Shown here: positions 10,501-18,944 of the stretch, piece after piece
How the letters are laid out: each line of letters opens with the position of its first letter
Position numbering within the stretch: the stretch's first letter is position 1
DNA from: Rugalucina vietnamica
Lineage: Eukaryota; Mollusca; Bivalvia; Lucinida; Lucinidae
DNA: 64,000 nucleotides
Assembly (NCBI GenBank): GCA_964017185.1
Contig: OZ024869.1
Coordinates: 3,742,501 to 3,806,500, forward strand
Direction of reading: 5' to 3'
The notes under the pieces: generated by a model
What the model saw: only the letters and a program-made list of their open reading frames with translations
Told to the model about the DNA's origin: nothing
Databases searched by the model: none
Program-made: the position numbers and the translations under genes

Positions 10501-13500
10501 TATTTTAAATGCTAACAATTTACTTATGATTTTGTCCTTTCCAGAAATGTCAGTTTAAGATGTTAGCCTTTAAATCTTAATCTACATTTTCAACATTCTC
10601 TTCCTTGACATTGGATGATTTTCACCACACATGACATGCAGAATTCAAATTTTTAAATGTTGTCAATCATAAAACAGTTCACTGGAAAACTTATCCACTG
10701 AATTTCTAAATCTGATAGGCTGAGACAACTTTTCATCAGTTATTTGACATGACAATAATGACATGCTTTCACTTCAAATCCATTCATTAAATTGCATAAT
10801 GCTTTGGAAATATTTTGTATGTATGGTACTTTTTAGCCCTACAAGACTACAATATGCTTAACTTTTATCGAAGAGTATACATGATGCAACTGACCCCAAT
10901 GGCAGATTTAGACGGGGGTCCGGGAGGACCTTGGGGGTAGAGTTAGGGGGAAGGGGGAGGTTTCACTGATACCCCACTCTTGGACCAAATTATTTCAATT
11001 CCATGGGGAATTTTAGGAAAAAAATCTGATAAATGTTGAAAATGAAACCCCTCTCAGTGGGTTTGAAACCCACTTCCAGAAATCCTGAATGTCTTACTAA
11101 AATTGAAGCTTGAGCACAAAGAAACTCAGTCCATACCTTGCCACTTGTATCCCCAGCACAGATATACCTACTGGTGTGCCTAAATATAGCACAACCTGGT
11201 TCCTCTACCTCAATCTGAAAACACAAGACAACAGTCAGACATCTGAAAACCAGCACAGATATACCTACTGGTGTGCCTAAATATAGCACAGCCTGGTTCC
11301 TCTACCTCAATCTGAAATCACAAGTATGCAGTCACACAGATAGAAACCAGCACAGATATACCTACTGGTGTGTCTAAATATAGCACAGTCTGGCTCCTCT
11401 ACCTCAATCTGAAACAAGACTATAGTCAGACATCTGAAAACCAGCTTGTGTGTCAAAATATAGAACAGCCTGGTTCCTATTCAACAGAAAACTGTGTTAT
11501 AATCATGTTTATGTCTATCTTAATCTGTCTAGAAGGTCCTTGTGTTATTCTGAGGTTTTACATCTATTTCTATTCATACTGAAATAGAGCTTGTGAGCCA
11601 TGATATTCTCTATCAGGGGGAGCACAATGGCCTATTGGTAAAGTGTTGGACTCTAGATTGATAGGTCCTGAGTAAGAAACCCACAGGCAACAATTATTTT
11701 CTTTGAGCAAGACACATTACCTGCACATAGTACAAGTTAATACCCATTTTCAGTAATGGCAGTGTTCTGTTACAATGTACCCTACCTGTTGTTTTTCTTT
11801 GACTGTAGTGAGATCTAGCTCTATAACCTTGGTGTGATGGCCCCCTATCAACAGGGTTGTTGGGTTGGTTACCAGCATACACTGCATGTCATGCATAGCT
11901 GGTCCCCTGCAGAAATTAGTTTGAATTGGATTACTCGGAGGCAAAACAGGGCAGAACCAGATCAGACTGAAATGGTCTGCACACGAGCCACATCATGAGA
12001 AAACCAGCATTTTGCGTATGCAAAAACAAAGGCGCAGATCAGCTTTGCAATAACTGCTAAGCTGATCAGCACCTTTGTTTTTTGCTACACAGTTAGTCCG
12101 ATTCCACTACTTTCTAAATCCAAAATTTCCAGTCTCTAGCCATCATCTGTGATTGTACAGCTTGGTTTGTGCCGGACCTGTTCGAAAACCATATTACTGG
12201 TTTTCACTGGTTTTCACATGACGTGGCACATACAAGTTTTATTAATAACTCATTCTGTTTGAACATTTATGCAGTTACACATTTTATTTATTGTTCATTA
12301 AAAAAGAAGGCAATTAAGGGCTGTTAGTCTTGTCCCTATTATATGAGATAAAAATTTGGTGTTTAACTAACAATCTTTTGGCAATATTAAGTATCTTTTT
12401 AACAACGCTGTCTAATGATCATAAAATAACCAGTTTTATGCCCCCCCCACCCCCCCATCACTAAATCTACCCGGGTAACCTGTGCCGTATTGAGAAAACC
12501 AGATTTTTGCCTATGCAATAAGAGCTGTCACAGGACAGCGTGCTCGACTGCTTCTGACCTTTGTCAAACATAAGGCCAAACCCGACCAGTAGCCCAAAGC
12601 ATTATGCTCATACATCTTTTTGCCTTGATGCAATAAGGCAAAATCACTGAACCATGAAAGTTAACTATAACTACCTAAGATTTAAAGGTCTCACTAATAT
12701 TGTGAAAGAAGTGTGTTTCTATACCAATTGAGTGCCAAGACACAAGGCAAAATCACTGAACCGTGAAAAAAGGTCACACTGACCTATAAGTATTGCAGGG
12801 TCAAAGATCTAGTGATACTTACTCATAATGTGAAAGAAAAATGATCATATACTCATTCAGTGTTGAGATATAAAGCAAAATCACTGAACCATGAAATTAG
12901 GTCATAGTGACCTATAAGTATGTTTAGGTTAAAGGTGTGGTCATACTCATTCATAATCAGAAAGAAGTATGAAAAAATACCAACTGAGTGTCGAGATATA
13001 AGGCAAAATCACTGAACCATGAAATTAGGTCACAGTGACCCAGGAATACTTTACGATCAAAGGTCTTGTCATACTCATACATATCGTGAAAGAAGTATGT
13101 TCATATACCAATTGAGTGCCGAGATATAAAGGAAAATCACTGAACCGTGAAATTAGGTCATATTGACCTAGGACTACTTTAGGGTCAATGGTCTTGTCAT
13201 ACGCAAACATAGTGTGAAAGAAGTTTGTTCATAAACCACTTGAGTGCCGAGATATAAGGCAAAGTCACTGAACCGTGAAATTAGGTCACAGTGACCTATA
13301 AGTATATTGGGGTCAAAGGTCTGGTCATACTCACTCATAATCTGAAAAAAGTATGAAAATATACTAATTGAGTGTCAAGATATAAGGCAAAATCACTGAA
13401 CCGTGAAATTAGGTCACAGTGACCTAGGACTACTTCAGGGTCAAAGGTCTTGTCATACGCAAACATACTTTGAAAGAAGTTTGTTCATAAACCACTTGAG

Positions 13501-16500
13501 TACCGAGATATAAGACAAAAATCACTGAACCGTGAAATTAGGTCACAGTGACCTGTAAGTATATTGGGGTCAAAGGTCTGGTCATACTCACTCATAATCT
13601 GAAAAAAGTATGAAAATATACTAATTGAGTGTCAAGATATAAGGCAAAATCACTGAACCGTGAAATTAGGTCACAGTGACCTAGGACTACTTCAGGGTCA
13701 AAGGTCTTGTCATACGCAAACATACTTTGAAAGAAGTTTGTTCATAAACCATTTGAGTACCGAGATATAAGGCAAAATCACTGAACCGTGAAATTAGGTC
13801 ACAGTGACCTATAAGTATATTGGGGTCAAAGGTCTGGTCATACTCACTCATAATCTGAAAAAAGTATGAAAATATACTAATTGAGTGTCAAGATATAAGG
13901 CAAAATCACTGAACCGTGAAATTAGGTCACAGTGACCTATAAGTATATTGGGGTCAAAGGCCTGGTCGTACTAACTCATAATCTGAAAGAAGTAAGAAAA
14001 TATACTAATTGAGTGTCAAGATATAAGGCAAAATCACTGAACCATGGAAAGTAGGTCAACCGACCCTTACCGTCATGACACACAAGTCAGTGTCACAAAG
14101 TCAAAAGATGAATGACCAACCATCCTCCTAAGTTGTTTCTATTAAGAAATAAAAAGAAAAAAAAATCGGGGAGTTCTAGATTTTGACCTCTAGCCCCGCC
14201 CCCCTGACTCCGACCCAGAGGTCCGATGTCATGGAACCTAGGTGTATGAAGTATGAATGCTTTATGATAAGTTGTTGTCAAGATATGCCTCCTTGTAAAA
14301 GTTACACAGCAGTACATCTATTTTTTAGTGTTCTAGTTTTTAACCTCCAGCCCCACCCCACAGGCATGGACCCAAGGGCCCGATGCCATGGATTGAAACT
14401 CAACCCTACAGGGTACCTATGGTCCGAGTATGAAAGCCCTCTGATAAAAAGTTTTCAAGATATAGACTTCTAGAATACTATATCACAGAAAAGCCATTAT
14501 TATTAATGGTGTTCTAGATTTTAACCTCTAGCCCCACCCCCTGGCATGGACCAAGGGATCTGATGCCATGGAATGAAAGCCGACCCTACAGGGTGTCAAT
14601 GGCCCAAGTATCAATGCTTTCTGATGGGTGGTTGTCAAGATATGGACTTCTAGAAAACTTTAACATAAGAATTGCCATTTTTGAAGGTGTTCTAGATTTT
14701 AACCCCCAGCCCCACCCCCTGGCCTGGACCCAGGGGCCCGATGCCATGGAATGAAAGCTAACCCTACAGGGTATGTATGGTCCAAGTATGAATGCTTTCT
14801 GATGAGTGGTTGTCAAGATATGGACTTCTAGAAAACTTTAACGCAAGTGTGACGCGCACGCGCACGGGAACGCGCACGGGAACGGGAACGGGAACGTGGA
14901 CGACCGGGGTGACTGCAATAGCTCTATGCACTTCGTGCAGTCGAGCTAAAAACAAAGGCACAGATCAGCTGTGCAGTAACGGCACAGCTGATCAATGTCT
15001 TTGTTTACGCTAATTTCTCATCTACTTATAGCCAAAATTAAGGATTCTAGCTTTCTTCTGTAGGTGTACAGGCCAGTTTTTGTCAGACCTGGTCGGAAAT
15101 CCTAAAGACCTCTTTTCTCACATCGCGGCTCAAATAATTCTGTTACTTACTGATATACAAACTGAGAAAGGCCTCTTCTGATAGACAATCTAAGACTACT
15201 CTGTGTCAGTGATAATACTCCTCTATCCGTCAATGGTAATATCTGGCGAACTTCTTCATTGCGATGAACTTGAAATGATGTATATTTCTGAAGGTTCTGG
15301 CCATAGTATGAGGTTATATGACCCTAAAATTTATAAAAAAAAAAAAACTACAGTTTTTTTTTTAATCTGCCCGTGATGTTAATGCACAACTTCAAGCCTT
15401 AAAAATAATAAATTTGTACTAGAGGTGGAAATTTTAAATATCTATAATCAATCTGATCTGAACTTTGAAACTTGGACCAAACCTTTGGACATCCCAACTG
15501 CAGTATAGAATCTATGCATTACACATTGTATGTGGATTAACCATGTCTCACATTCTAAGCAATAAACCTGAATCATGTTATGAGGCAAATCCTGGCCCAA
15601 GGTTAAACACGAGCAATAGCAAAACTGTAGTGCAATAACTGACTTACATTTGAGCTGCCACTCAAGAAAACAAACCATCTGAATATGCGAAAAAAAGATG
15701 CAGATCAGCTGTGCAGAAACTGCACAGCTGATCAGCACCATTATTTTCGCTATAGATAGTACAATTCCTAGATAGTACAATTCCTCTTCTTAAATTCAAA
15801 ATTTCAAGGTTTTAGTCTGCTTCTGTGACTAGACAGGCCAGTGTGTTGGACCTGGTAAGAAGCCTGAATTGTTGGTTTTCTCATGCAAAGGCCCATACTA
15901 GACTACATACCCCTTGATTCCCCATCCAGAGCAGTTCTTGTGTATCAAAGCATAGACTGGACACTCCAAATCTGTCCCCACCATCCACCATAAAGCTGTG
16001 GATCTGTTTGTACTCTGCATCTGTGGCTGGTATGGGCTGACCTTCAGGTACGGGGTACACAGCCTCACTCACTGGGGGGCCCTGGGCACCTGGATACAGC
16101 TGAAATTGTGAAAATAAACAGCCTTGAGGGTTTCTGACCAGGTCCAGCACAAATAAGCCTGTACATCATAATGGGAAGCTAGAAGCTTGAAATTTTGGAC
16201 TTAAGAAGAAGAGGATCAAACTATCAGTGTTACTGCAAAATTCTTGTTTTCTCACAATGTGGCTTAAAAAATAGTCATGAGTGCTGCGGGAACCCTACAA
16301 ACCTGTCCATGGCTTGAAACATTGTATTTAAAAAGTAGAGATCAAATGTAGCAAAACTAAAGGTGATGATTGGCAATATAATAAAATATTGCACACCTGA
16401 TCAGCACCTTTAACAATTATATTATTATACACCATATGGTTTTTTATTTGGTTATGGCTTAATGCTCCAGACAAAAATTTTTCAGTCATGTCAGGACGAA

Positions 16501-18289
16501 GCCATATGAGATTACAATTAAATGTACATGTAACTGCTAACTGGTCCTTCAACTTATGTGGTAACCTAACACTGTCAATTTGTGGAAATTGTGGTACCAT
16601 AAATTTAAACTGCCATATTTTTTTTCATTTTCTTTTCATACTATCAAAAGCAGCTTAGCTGACTACTGAGTCAGTATAATAGGAGCCACCTCATGAGAAA
16701 ACCGGATTTTTGCCCATGGGAAAACAAAGGTGTGATCAGCTCTGCAGTAAATACACAGCTGATCAGCCCCTTTGTTTTTGATATGTGGATACCGGTAGTA
16801 CAATTCCTCCTCTACTTATTGCCAAAATTCTTCGATGCGTGTATAGGCAGTTTGTTTCAGACCTGGTCGGAGGCCCTGGGCCTGAGGACCCATTTTCTAG
16901 TGTTGCGGCTCATATTTTTATAATAATTCACTGTTTCATCCAATATCGGTCATTTTTGTCAGCAAAAACTAGTGAAATTCGAAGACAAAGACGCATACAA
17001 AACGCGTTTAGAAGCACCAATAAATCAAACATTTTCTTGGGGGAAATCCCCGAACCTTTTTCACAAGGTGGAAATCCCCCTCTCGTGCTCTTCCCCTCTC
17101 TGGCCTTTGGCACTCCATCTTGTTTTCCAGGGCTTTTTCTGACCTTTTTGGGAAATTTTTGGTACCGATGAAATTGGGAAAAAATTGCGTGATTTGGGGA
17201 AAAAATATGACGATTTTAGGAAAAAATAGTGCAATTTTTAGCAAAATTGGGAAAGTTTACCTTTTAAATTGGGATTTTTCTGCTAATTGGGAATGTTCCA
17301 GGTCAATTGGGATTTTTTTTAGCCAATTGGGAAAAGATTTAGTACCGGAAACCGGACCCAGTTTTGTTTAGAGAAAAAGCCCTGTTTTCGCAGGATCACT
17401 TTTTCGAATGCGGCAATGGCCCTGAGTAAGCATACACTTAGCTTATTCTTATACAAAGTGAAATAATGTCATTTGGCGTGTCACAAGTAAACTATTCAGA
17501 TTCAGAAAGTCATTCTGGTGTGCGAAGCCATGCCCTGTGCGAAATCATGTCCCTGGGTCAGAAACTCATTCTTTGTCAGAACAGTTTACGACTGGAACAA
17601 ACTGGATGTTAGTGTTGTAAATACTGATAGTGTCAACTGCTTCAGAAACAAACTTTCAACAACCCATTTTGACTAAATGCGCACTCCTCCTGTCGTGTAA
17701 AAGCCAGCAGTGGTATCTACGACGTAACTCCATACACATACAGATACCGGTCCCGATAGCGTAATGGTTAGAGCGTTCGCTTCGGAAGCGGGAGGCGCGG
17801 GTTCTAATCCGGGCCGCGTCATACCAAAACTTGTAACTTGTAACTTGTAACTTGGTTGTAGTAGAATCTGTAAGTCCTAACGACTTGTCTTCTACTCTTG
17901 CGGGGGTAAAAAGTCTTTTAAATCTCAAAAGTCTAAAAAGTGCTAAAATCCCTAAGTCTAAATCTTTTAAATCTCAAAGACGTTAAAAATGGTACCAGTG
18001 GCTACCTTGCTTGGCGCTCAGCATTAATAAGGCAAGCACTGGCTTCTCTTCTCTCAAAAAGATAACTTCAATGATGGGAGCTCCATGTAATACTCTGTTT
18101 ATGAGGTGTTTGGAGTACTTGGCAGATTCAGATTCAGAGCAGCAGAGGTCTCAAAATCAAAGTGACTAACTGACACTAAAATACCTGTTGTCCAAACTGA
18201 TCGGACATCAGAGCTGGGTCAATCATTCCTTGTGCATCTCCAGACACATTCTGTCCACTAAACTGCAGCGGAACTTGGTTAAAGTTCAT
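4384..18289 (-). CDS. PAN2: PAN2, poly(A)-nuclease deadenylation complex catalytic subunit (first 10 coding exons; 3' part off the window)
   Basis: PAN2 with PAN3 shortens mRNA poly(A) tails in the cytoplasm. Ten exons join in phase: 18289-18185, 16099-15911, 15323-15151, 11906-11786, 11214-11137, 8241-8123, 7249-7105, 5707-5572, 4902-4826 and 4508-4384. They give 422 residues from MNFNQVPLQF, with all donors GT and all acceptors AG. Recognisable PAN2 segments are CFDTQELLWMGNQG, LLIGGHHTKVIELDL, YICAGDTSGK, SGTLSDFDIHGNMLVTCGFS, DRFLKMYDIRMMRP, FLRFVPTYSSRLAIVSQ and LLSDWPDYLCEKVYR. This is the WD40 propeller (roughly residues 55-380) and the start of the linker that binds PAN3. The pseudo-ubiquitin-hydrolase and DEDD exonuclease domains must lie left of base 1. 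The start ATG has an in-frame stop just upstream. Identity rests on recalled family sequence, not a search. Confidence 0.95.
4826..4902 (-). CDS. PAN2: PAN2 coding exon 9
   Basis: Completes Gly356, then residues 357-381: YLHLFATSDDFQFNSYPQPT, DLADP. The acceptor is tttcag and the donor is gtaaga. This corresponds to the G-x-x-HLW... NPYS region that follows the propeller. Confidence 0.9.
5096..5190. repeat. Hairpin with 26-nt arms
   Basis: The left arm starts TTTGTTTGATTTATTGC (from 5096) and the right arm ends GCAATAAATCAAACAAA (to 5190), with one mismatch and a loop of about 41 nt. No gene is visible. It is probably a small foldback insertion in PAN2 intron 8. Confidence 0.8.
5572..5707 (-). 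CDS. PAN2: PAN2 coding exon 8
   Basis: Residues 311-355 plus one base: VGQFQLIEATAMASMLMYQV, HCHPGIVLSFDVASTCQAMA, FGDSS. The acceptor is atcacag and the donor is gtaatt. SFDVASTCQAMAFGDSSG matches the last PAN2 WD40 blade. The acceptor segment is tandemly repeated upstream (5708-5790). Confidence 0.94.
5708..5790 (-). repeat. Tandem copies of the PAN2 exon 8 acceptor segment
   Basis: Four copies of a 20-27-nt unit reading (minus strand) TTCTGTTACATCACA. The copy touching exon 8 ends in AG and is the acceptor in use. The others end in AT or differ, so they lack the AG. Confidence 0.8.
5930..6230. repeat. Degenerate two-copy repeat with GACCTTGACCTCAAGGTC words
   Basis: Two diverged units of about 140 nt with ATGACC(T/C)TGACCTCA and the phrase AACTTTAACC, AAACTTC. 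They are similar to other GACCTTGACCT repeats in this window. No coding sequence seen. Confidence 0.5.
6412..7104 (-). repeat. Minisatellite grown from the 3' end of PAN2 exon 7 (9 copies beside the exon)
   Basis: Units of 86 nt (full) and 72 nt (with a 14-nt internal deletion) start at about 6412, 6485, 6571, 6643 and onwards, and run into the real exon as the tenth unit. Each unit contains the exon 7 3' coding segment (MMDPTF...SRLAIVSQ), the donor CTCTCAG|gtaggg (CTCTCCG in the unit near 6950) and about 10 nt of intron. The first unit is internally shortened (73 nt). The array lies wholly on the intron 7 side. Confidence 0.95.
7105..7249 (-). CDS. PAN2: PAN2 coding exon 7
   Basis: Completes Arg262, then residues 263-310: LGGLTPDRFLKMYDIRMMRP, MSPMQLMMDP, TFLRFVPTYSSRLAIVSQ. 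The acceptor is ttctag and the donor CTCTCAG|gtaggg. The last roughly 70 nt plus the donor are repeated nine more times on the intron 7 side (6412-7104). Confidence 0.95.
7512..7785. mobile_element. Palindromic MITE, family B (copy 1)
   Basis: A central near-perfect palindrome with arms ACATAGATTGTGGGTAC and GTACCCACAATCTATGT-like, around a CG-rich CGAGGCGGTTC loop. The flanks carry a 'TACCCC...GGGGTA' stem and a GGGTGTGTTTTTGTAATGC end. It lies in PAN2 intron 6. Confidence 0.85.
7786..8122. other. Intron 6 of PAN2, short unique part
   Basis: AT-rich sequence without recognisable repeat or coding content apart from ordinary intron sequence leading to the exon 6 donor. Confidence 0.5.
8123..8241 (-). 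CDS. PAN2: PAN2 coding exon 6
   Basis: Residues 223-261 plus two bases of Arg262: VTLFDAHTMKSEHVLEAHSG, TLSDFDIHGNMLVTCGFSQ. The acceptor is aaag and the donor is gtaggt. LSDFDIHGN and TCGFS are diagnostic of the PAN2 propeller. Confidence 0.95.
8242..9185. other. Intron 5 of PAN2, no gene
   Basis: AT-rich intron. A G-run and (GT)n stretch lies near 8998-9021, and 8760-8850 contains TAACTACCCTGTGACCAAAAATAAAC, which recurs inverted near 10425-10450. That inverted match marks the ends of a composite insertion. Nothing coding. Confidence 0.5.
9190..9715 (+). pseudogene. 5'-truncated LINE fragment with C-terminal domain and (TTTGAC)n/poly(A) tail
   Basis: The plus-strand frame reads LCKLCNESGCVEDEFHFLMI, CKTYQQQRDEFF and ends at a stop after QIRQSSGR. 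CxLC...EDE(F/Y)HF..xC..Y is the usual C-terminal zinc-knuckle-like block of bivalve LINEs. It is followed by AATAAA (9655), a TTTGAC hexamer run and A(19). Only the last part of the protein is present, so this is a dead 5'-truncated insertion antisense to PAN2 in intron 5. Confidence 0.8.
9716..10335 (+). repeat. Tandem repeat, about 165-nt unit, three copies, with a (ACGAAC)-type tail
   Basis: Units begin TAGATTTTGACCTCTAGCCC and contain CATGG, AACCCTATAGGGTA and a AGATAT...AGA(A)AAACTTTAAC end. The last unit runs into AACGAAC/GGACGAACGG and GGGGGTATAATTAACATG. It is the same family as 14150-14880. Confidence 0.8.
10336..11136. other. Intron 5 of PAN2, no gene
   Basis: Holds the inverted partner of the 8760-8785 segment (10425-10455) and an imperfect 21-nt palindrome near 10358-10400 (CAGATGAAATG / CATTTCATCTG). 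Otherwise plain intron. Confidence 0.45.
11137..11214 (-). CDS. PAN2: PAN2 coding exon 5
   Basis: A 78-nt, phase 0-0 exon for residues 197-222: IEVEEPGCAIFRHTSRYICA then GDTSGK. The acceptor is tttcag and the donor is gtatgg. Three further partial copies of its acceptor side lie just upstream in intron 4 (11250-11490). Confidence 0.92.
11250..11490 (-). repeat. Three partial tandem copies of the PAN2 exon 5 acceptor side
   Basis: Period 94-97 nt. Each unit carries about 62 nt of exon 5 (coding for IEVEEPGCAIFRHTS...), its AG acceptor and about 35 nt of intron 4. Copies start near 11250, 11347 and 11441, the last one truncated. The donor side of the exon is not in the copies. Confidence 0.93.
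11612..11760 (+). mobile_element. tRNA-derived SINE fragment
   Basis: A pseudo-tRNA head GCACAATGGCCTATTGGTAAAG, then AGGTCCTGAG, followed by CAAGACACATTACC and AATACCCATTTTC, as in other SINE bodies in this window. The 3' end runs up to the exon 4 donor. Confidence 0.6.
11786..11906 (-). CDS. PAN2: PAN2 coding exon 4
   Basis: Completes codon 156, then residues 157-196: GPAMHDMQCMLVTNPTTLL, GGHHTKVIELDLTTVKEKQQ. The acceptor is ctgcag and the donor is gtaggg. A clear WD40 blade with the PAN2 signature L(V/L)GG...EIDL. Confidence 0.93.
11985..12229. mobile_element. Foldback element, family A (copy 1)
   Basis: Ends GAGCCACATCATGAGAAAACC and its complement near TTTTCACATGACGTGGC. The inner palindrome is AACAAAGGCGCAGATCAGC / GCTGATCAGCACCTTTGTT. 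It lies in PAN2 intron 3. A diverged second remnant lies near 12485-12560. Confidence 0.85.
12600..14055 (+). repeat. Satellite with about 128-nt unit, 11-12 copies; each carries a nuclear-receptor palindrome
   Basis: Units share AAAATCACTGAACC(G/A)TGAAA, then AGGTCAnnnTGACCT, then GGGTCAAAGGTCT, then CATACTCA and AATTGAGTG(C/T)C(A/G)AGATATAA. GGTCAnnnTGACC occurs at 12772, 12900, 13028, 13156, 13284, 13412, 13541, 13669, 13797 and 13925. The 14050 copy is broken. The array lies in PAN2 intron 3. Confidence 0.93.
14150..14900 (+). repeat. Tandem repeat, about 177-nt unit, four copies, with (GGGAAC)n tail
   Basis: Units begin TCTAGATTTTAACCTCTAGCCC and contain ATGGACC..GGGCCCGATGCCATGGA, CCTACAGGGTA and AAGATATGGACTTCTAGAA. 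Same family as 9716-10335. The tail at 14850-14900 is a GC-rich ACGCGCACGGGAACGGG run. Confidence 0.85.
14930..15134. mobile_element. Foldback element, family A (copy 2)
   Basis: AAACAAAGGCACAGATCAGC / GCTGATCAATGTCTTTGTTT palindrome, then TACAGGCCAGTTTTTGTCAG and GGTCGGAAA, ending TCACATCGCGGCTCA. The end is 16 nt from the donor of exon 3. Confidence 0.8.
15151..15323 (-). CDS. PAN2: PAN2 coding exon 3
   Basis: Residues 99-155 plus two bases of codon 156: GHITSYYGQNLQKYTSFQV, then LSIRRGLSQFVY. The acceptor is ttttag and the donor is gtaagt. TSFQV and the RRGL turn align with vertebrate PAN2. Confidence 0.9.
15652..15893. mobile_element. Foldback element, family A (copy 3)
   Basis: GAGCTGCC start; GATGCAGATCAGCTGTGCAG / CTGCACAGCTGATCAGCACC palindrome; end TTTTCTCATGCAAAGGCCC. 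It abuts the exon 2 donor side in PAN2 intron 2. Confidence 0.8.
15911..16099 (-). CDS. PAN2: PAN2 coding exon 2
   Basis: Residues 36-98, LYPGAQGPPVSEAVYPV to ELLWMGNQG. The acceptor is tttcag, the donor is gtatgt, and both ends are phase 0. The CFDTQELLWMGNQG end matches the first WD40 blade of PAN2. Confidence 0.92.
16132..16300. mobile_element. Partial foldback element, family A
   Basis: GACCAGGTCCAGCACAAATA, GCTAGAAGCTTGAAATTTTG, AGAAGAAGAGGAT and TTGTTTTCTCACAATGTGGC belong to the family A arm. The inner hairpin is missing. It starts within about 35 nt of the exon 2 acceptor. Confidence 0.65.
16683..16913. mobile_element. Foldback element, family A (copy 4)
   Basis: GAGCCACCTCATGAGAAAACC start and TTGCGGCTCA end. 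The inner palindrome is AAACAAAGGTGTGATCAGC / GCTGATCAGCCCCTTTGTTT. Confidence 0.85.
16925..17420. repeat. Dispersed repeat (shared with 19300-19520) plus ATTGGGA-rich stretch
   Basis: TCATTTTTGTCAGCAAAAAC, AACGCGTTTAGA(A)G, GGGGGAAATCCCC, CCCTCTCGTGCTC and TGGCCTTTGGCACTC have close matches at 19300-19480. 17150-17370 has about eight AATTGGGA words in AT-rich sequence. Confidence 0.65.
17750..18065 (+). mobile_element. tRNA-derived SINE
   Basis: The head has an A-box (TAGCGTAATGGTTAGAGCG), a TTCGGAA anticodon-like loop and a B-box (GGTTCTAATCC), then GCCGCGTCATACCAAA. (CTTGTAA)n and AGTCT/AAATCTC-rich spacers follow. The tail is GTACCAGTGGCTACCTTGCT, GGCGCTCAGCATT, GGCAAGCACTGGCTTCTCTT. A second copy is at 25787. 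It resembles a degraded tRNA-Arg head but does not fold as a sound tRNA. Confidence 0.8.
18185..18289 (-). CDS. PAN2: PAN2 coding exon 1
   Basis: Codes for residues 1-35, starting MNFNQVPLQFSG and ending MSDQFGQQ. The ATG is the complement of 18287-18289, and an in-frame TAA lies a few codons upstream. The donor is CAG|gtattt, phase 0. Vertebrate PAN2 also begins MNF. Confidence 0.88.
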
Positions 18290-18850
18290 TTTTAAGTAGA
18301 GTATTTACATTTTTCAAAATCTTAATTTTGTGAAGTTTGTAATGGACAACTTGTTTAGAATTATAAATCACAAAACAGGGTACGCCACTTGCCTGGTTTA
18401 CACTGGATTTTATGGTGCCGGGTCATTTCGATCAAAAATCACTCTACCCTAAAACTTTGTGCGGGTTTGTCGCATTAATATGTCTGTAGCTCATGATGAC
18501 AGCAATCATGTTGTTCAAATCTTTGATGTACGCTTTGAAGCTTTGACTGCAAGGCCGTCGTCGCCGGTGCGGCAGGTCCGGCGAGCGCCGGACCACTTTT
18601 TTGGCCGACCATGGTATCCGCCGTACCACTTTTTTCGATCGCCGCAGCAGTGCTTACCTGTCTTTGTCTAACCGTCTCATCTTGAACGAGTCGCGGCTTA
18701 TTGACGAAATTATCATCAACACCCGAAACTCGTGTCATCAAGGCAAAAGGTGCGAAAACAAACATCACAGGAATCACGAGGCGTGTCAAAACATTGCGGT
18801 CATTAAAATGACACCTATTTGATTAGATCTTAGGATCAATAGATTATTAG
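18290..18850 (-). promoter_or_regulatory. Putative PAN2 5' UTR and promoter region, CpG-richer than surroundings
   Basis: A segment upstream of the PAN2 ATG, with dense CpG at 18550-18690 (CGTCGTCGCCGGTGCGGC, CGATCGCCGCAGCAG). A 104-codon minus frame (18475-18789) has no recognisable domain and is read as incidental. Part of the sequence (GGCCGACCATGG..CCGCC..ACCACTTTTT) recurs near 19480-19510, so some of it is repeat-derived. No TATA box seen; the start site is unknown. Confidence 0.35.
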
Positions 18851-18887
18851 AGTTGTAATTAAATTGTTGCCTTTTCATCCAATCTTC

Positions 18888-18888
<1 letters not shown>

Positions 18889-18943
<55 letters not shown>
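18889..18943. repeat. Poly(T) run of about 55 nt
   Basis: Continuous T run, read as a poly(A) tail on the minus strand. No clear SINE or LINE body is attached. Confidence 0.9.

Positions 18944-18944
<1 letters not shown>

Noticed and set aside
12600..14055. CRISPR-like or virus-derived array
   Set aside because: Units are 128 nt with no short-spacer structure, and the context is a eukaryotic intron; this is a satellite.
17754..17827. Possible functional tRNA-Arg (TTCGGAA loop)
   Set aside because: Acceptor and T stems do not pair cleanly and the SINE body and tail follow, with another copy at 25787. Read as a SINE head.
18475..18789. 104-codon minus-strand frame with a hydrophobic start, upstream of PAN2
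   Set aside because: CpG-rich composition gives chance open frames; part is repeated at 19480-19510; no domain or splice support.
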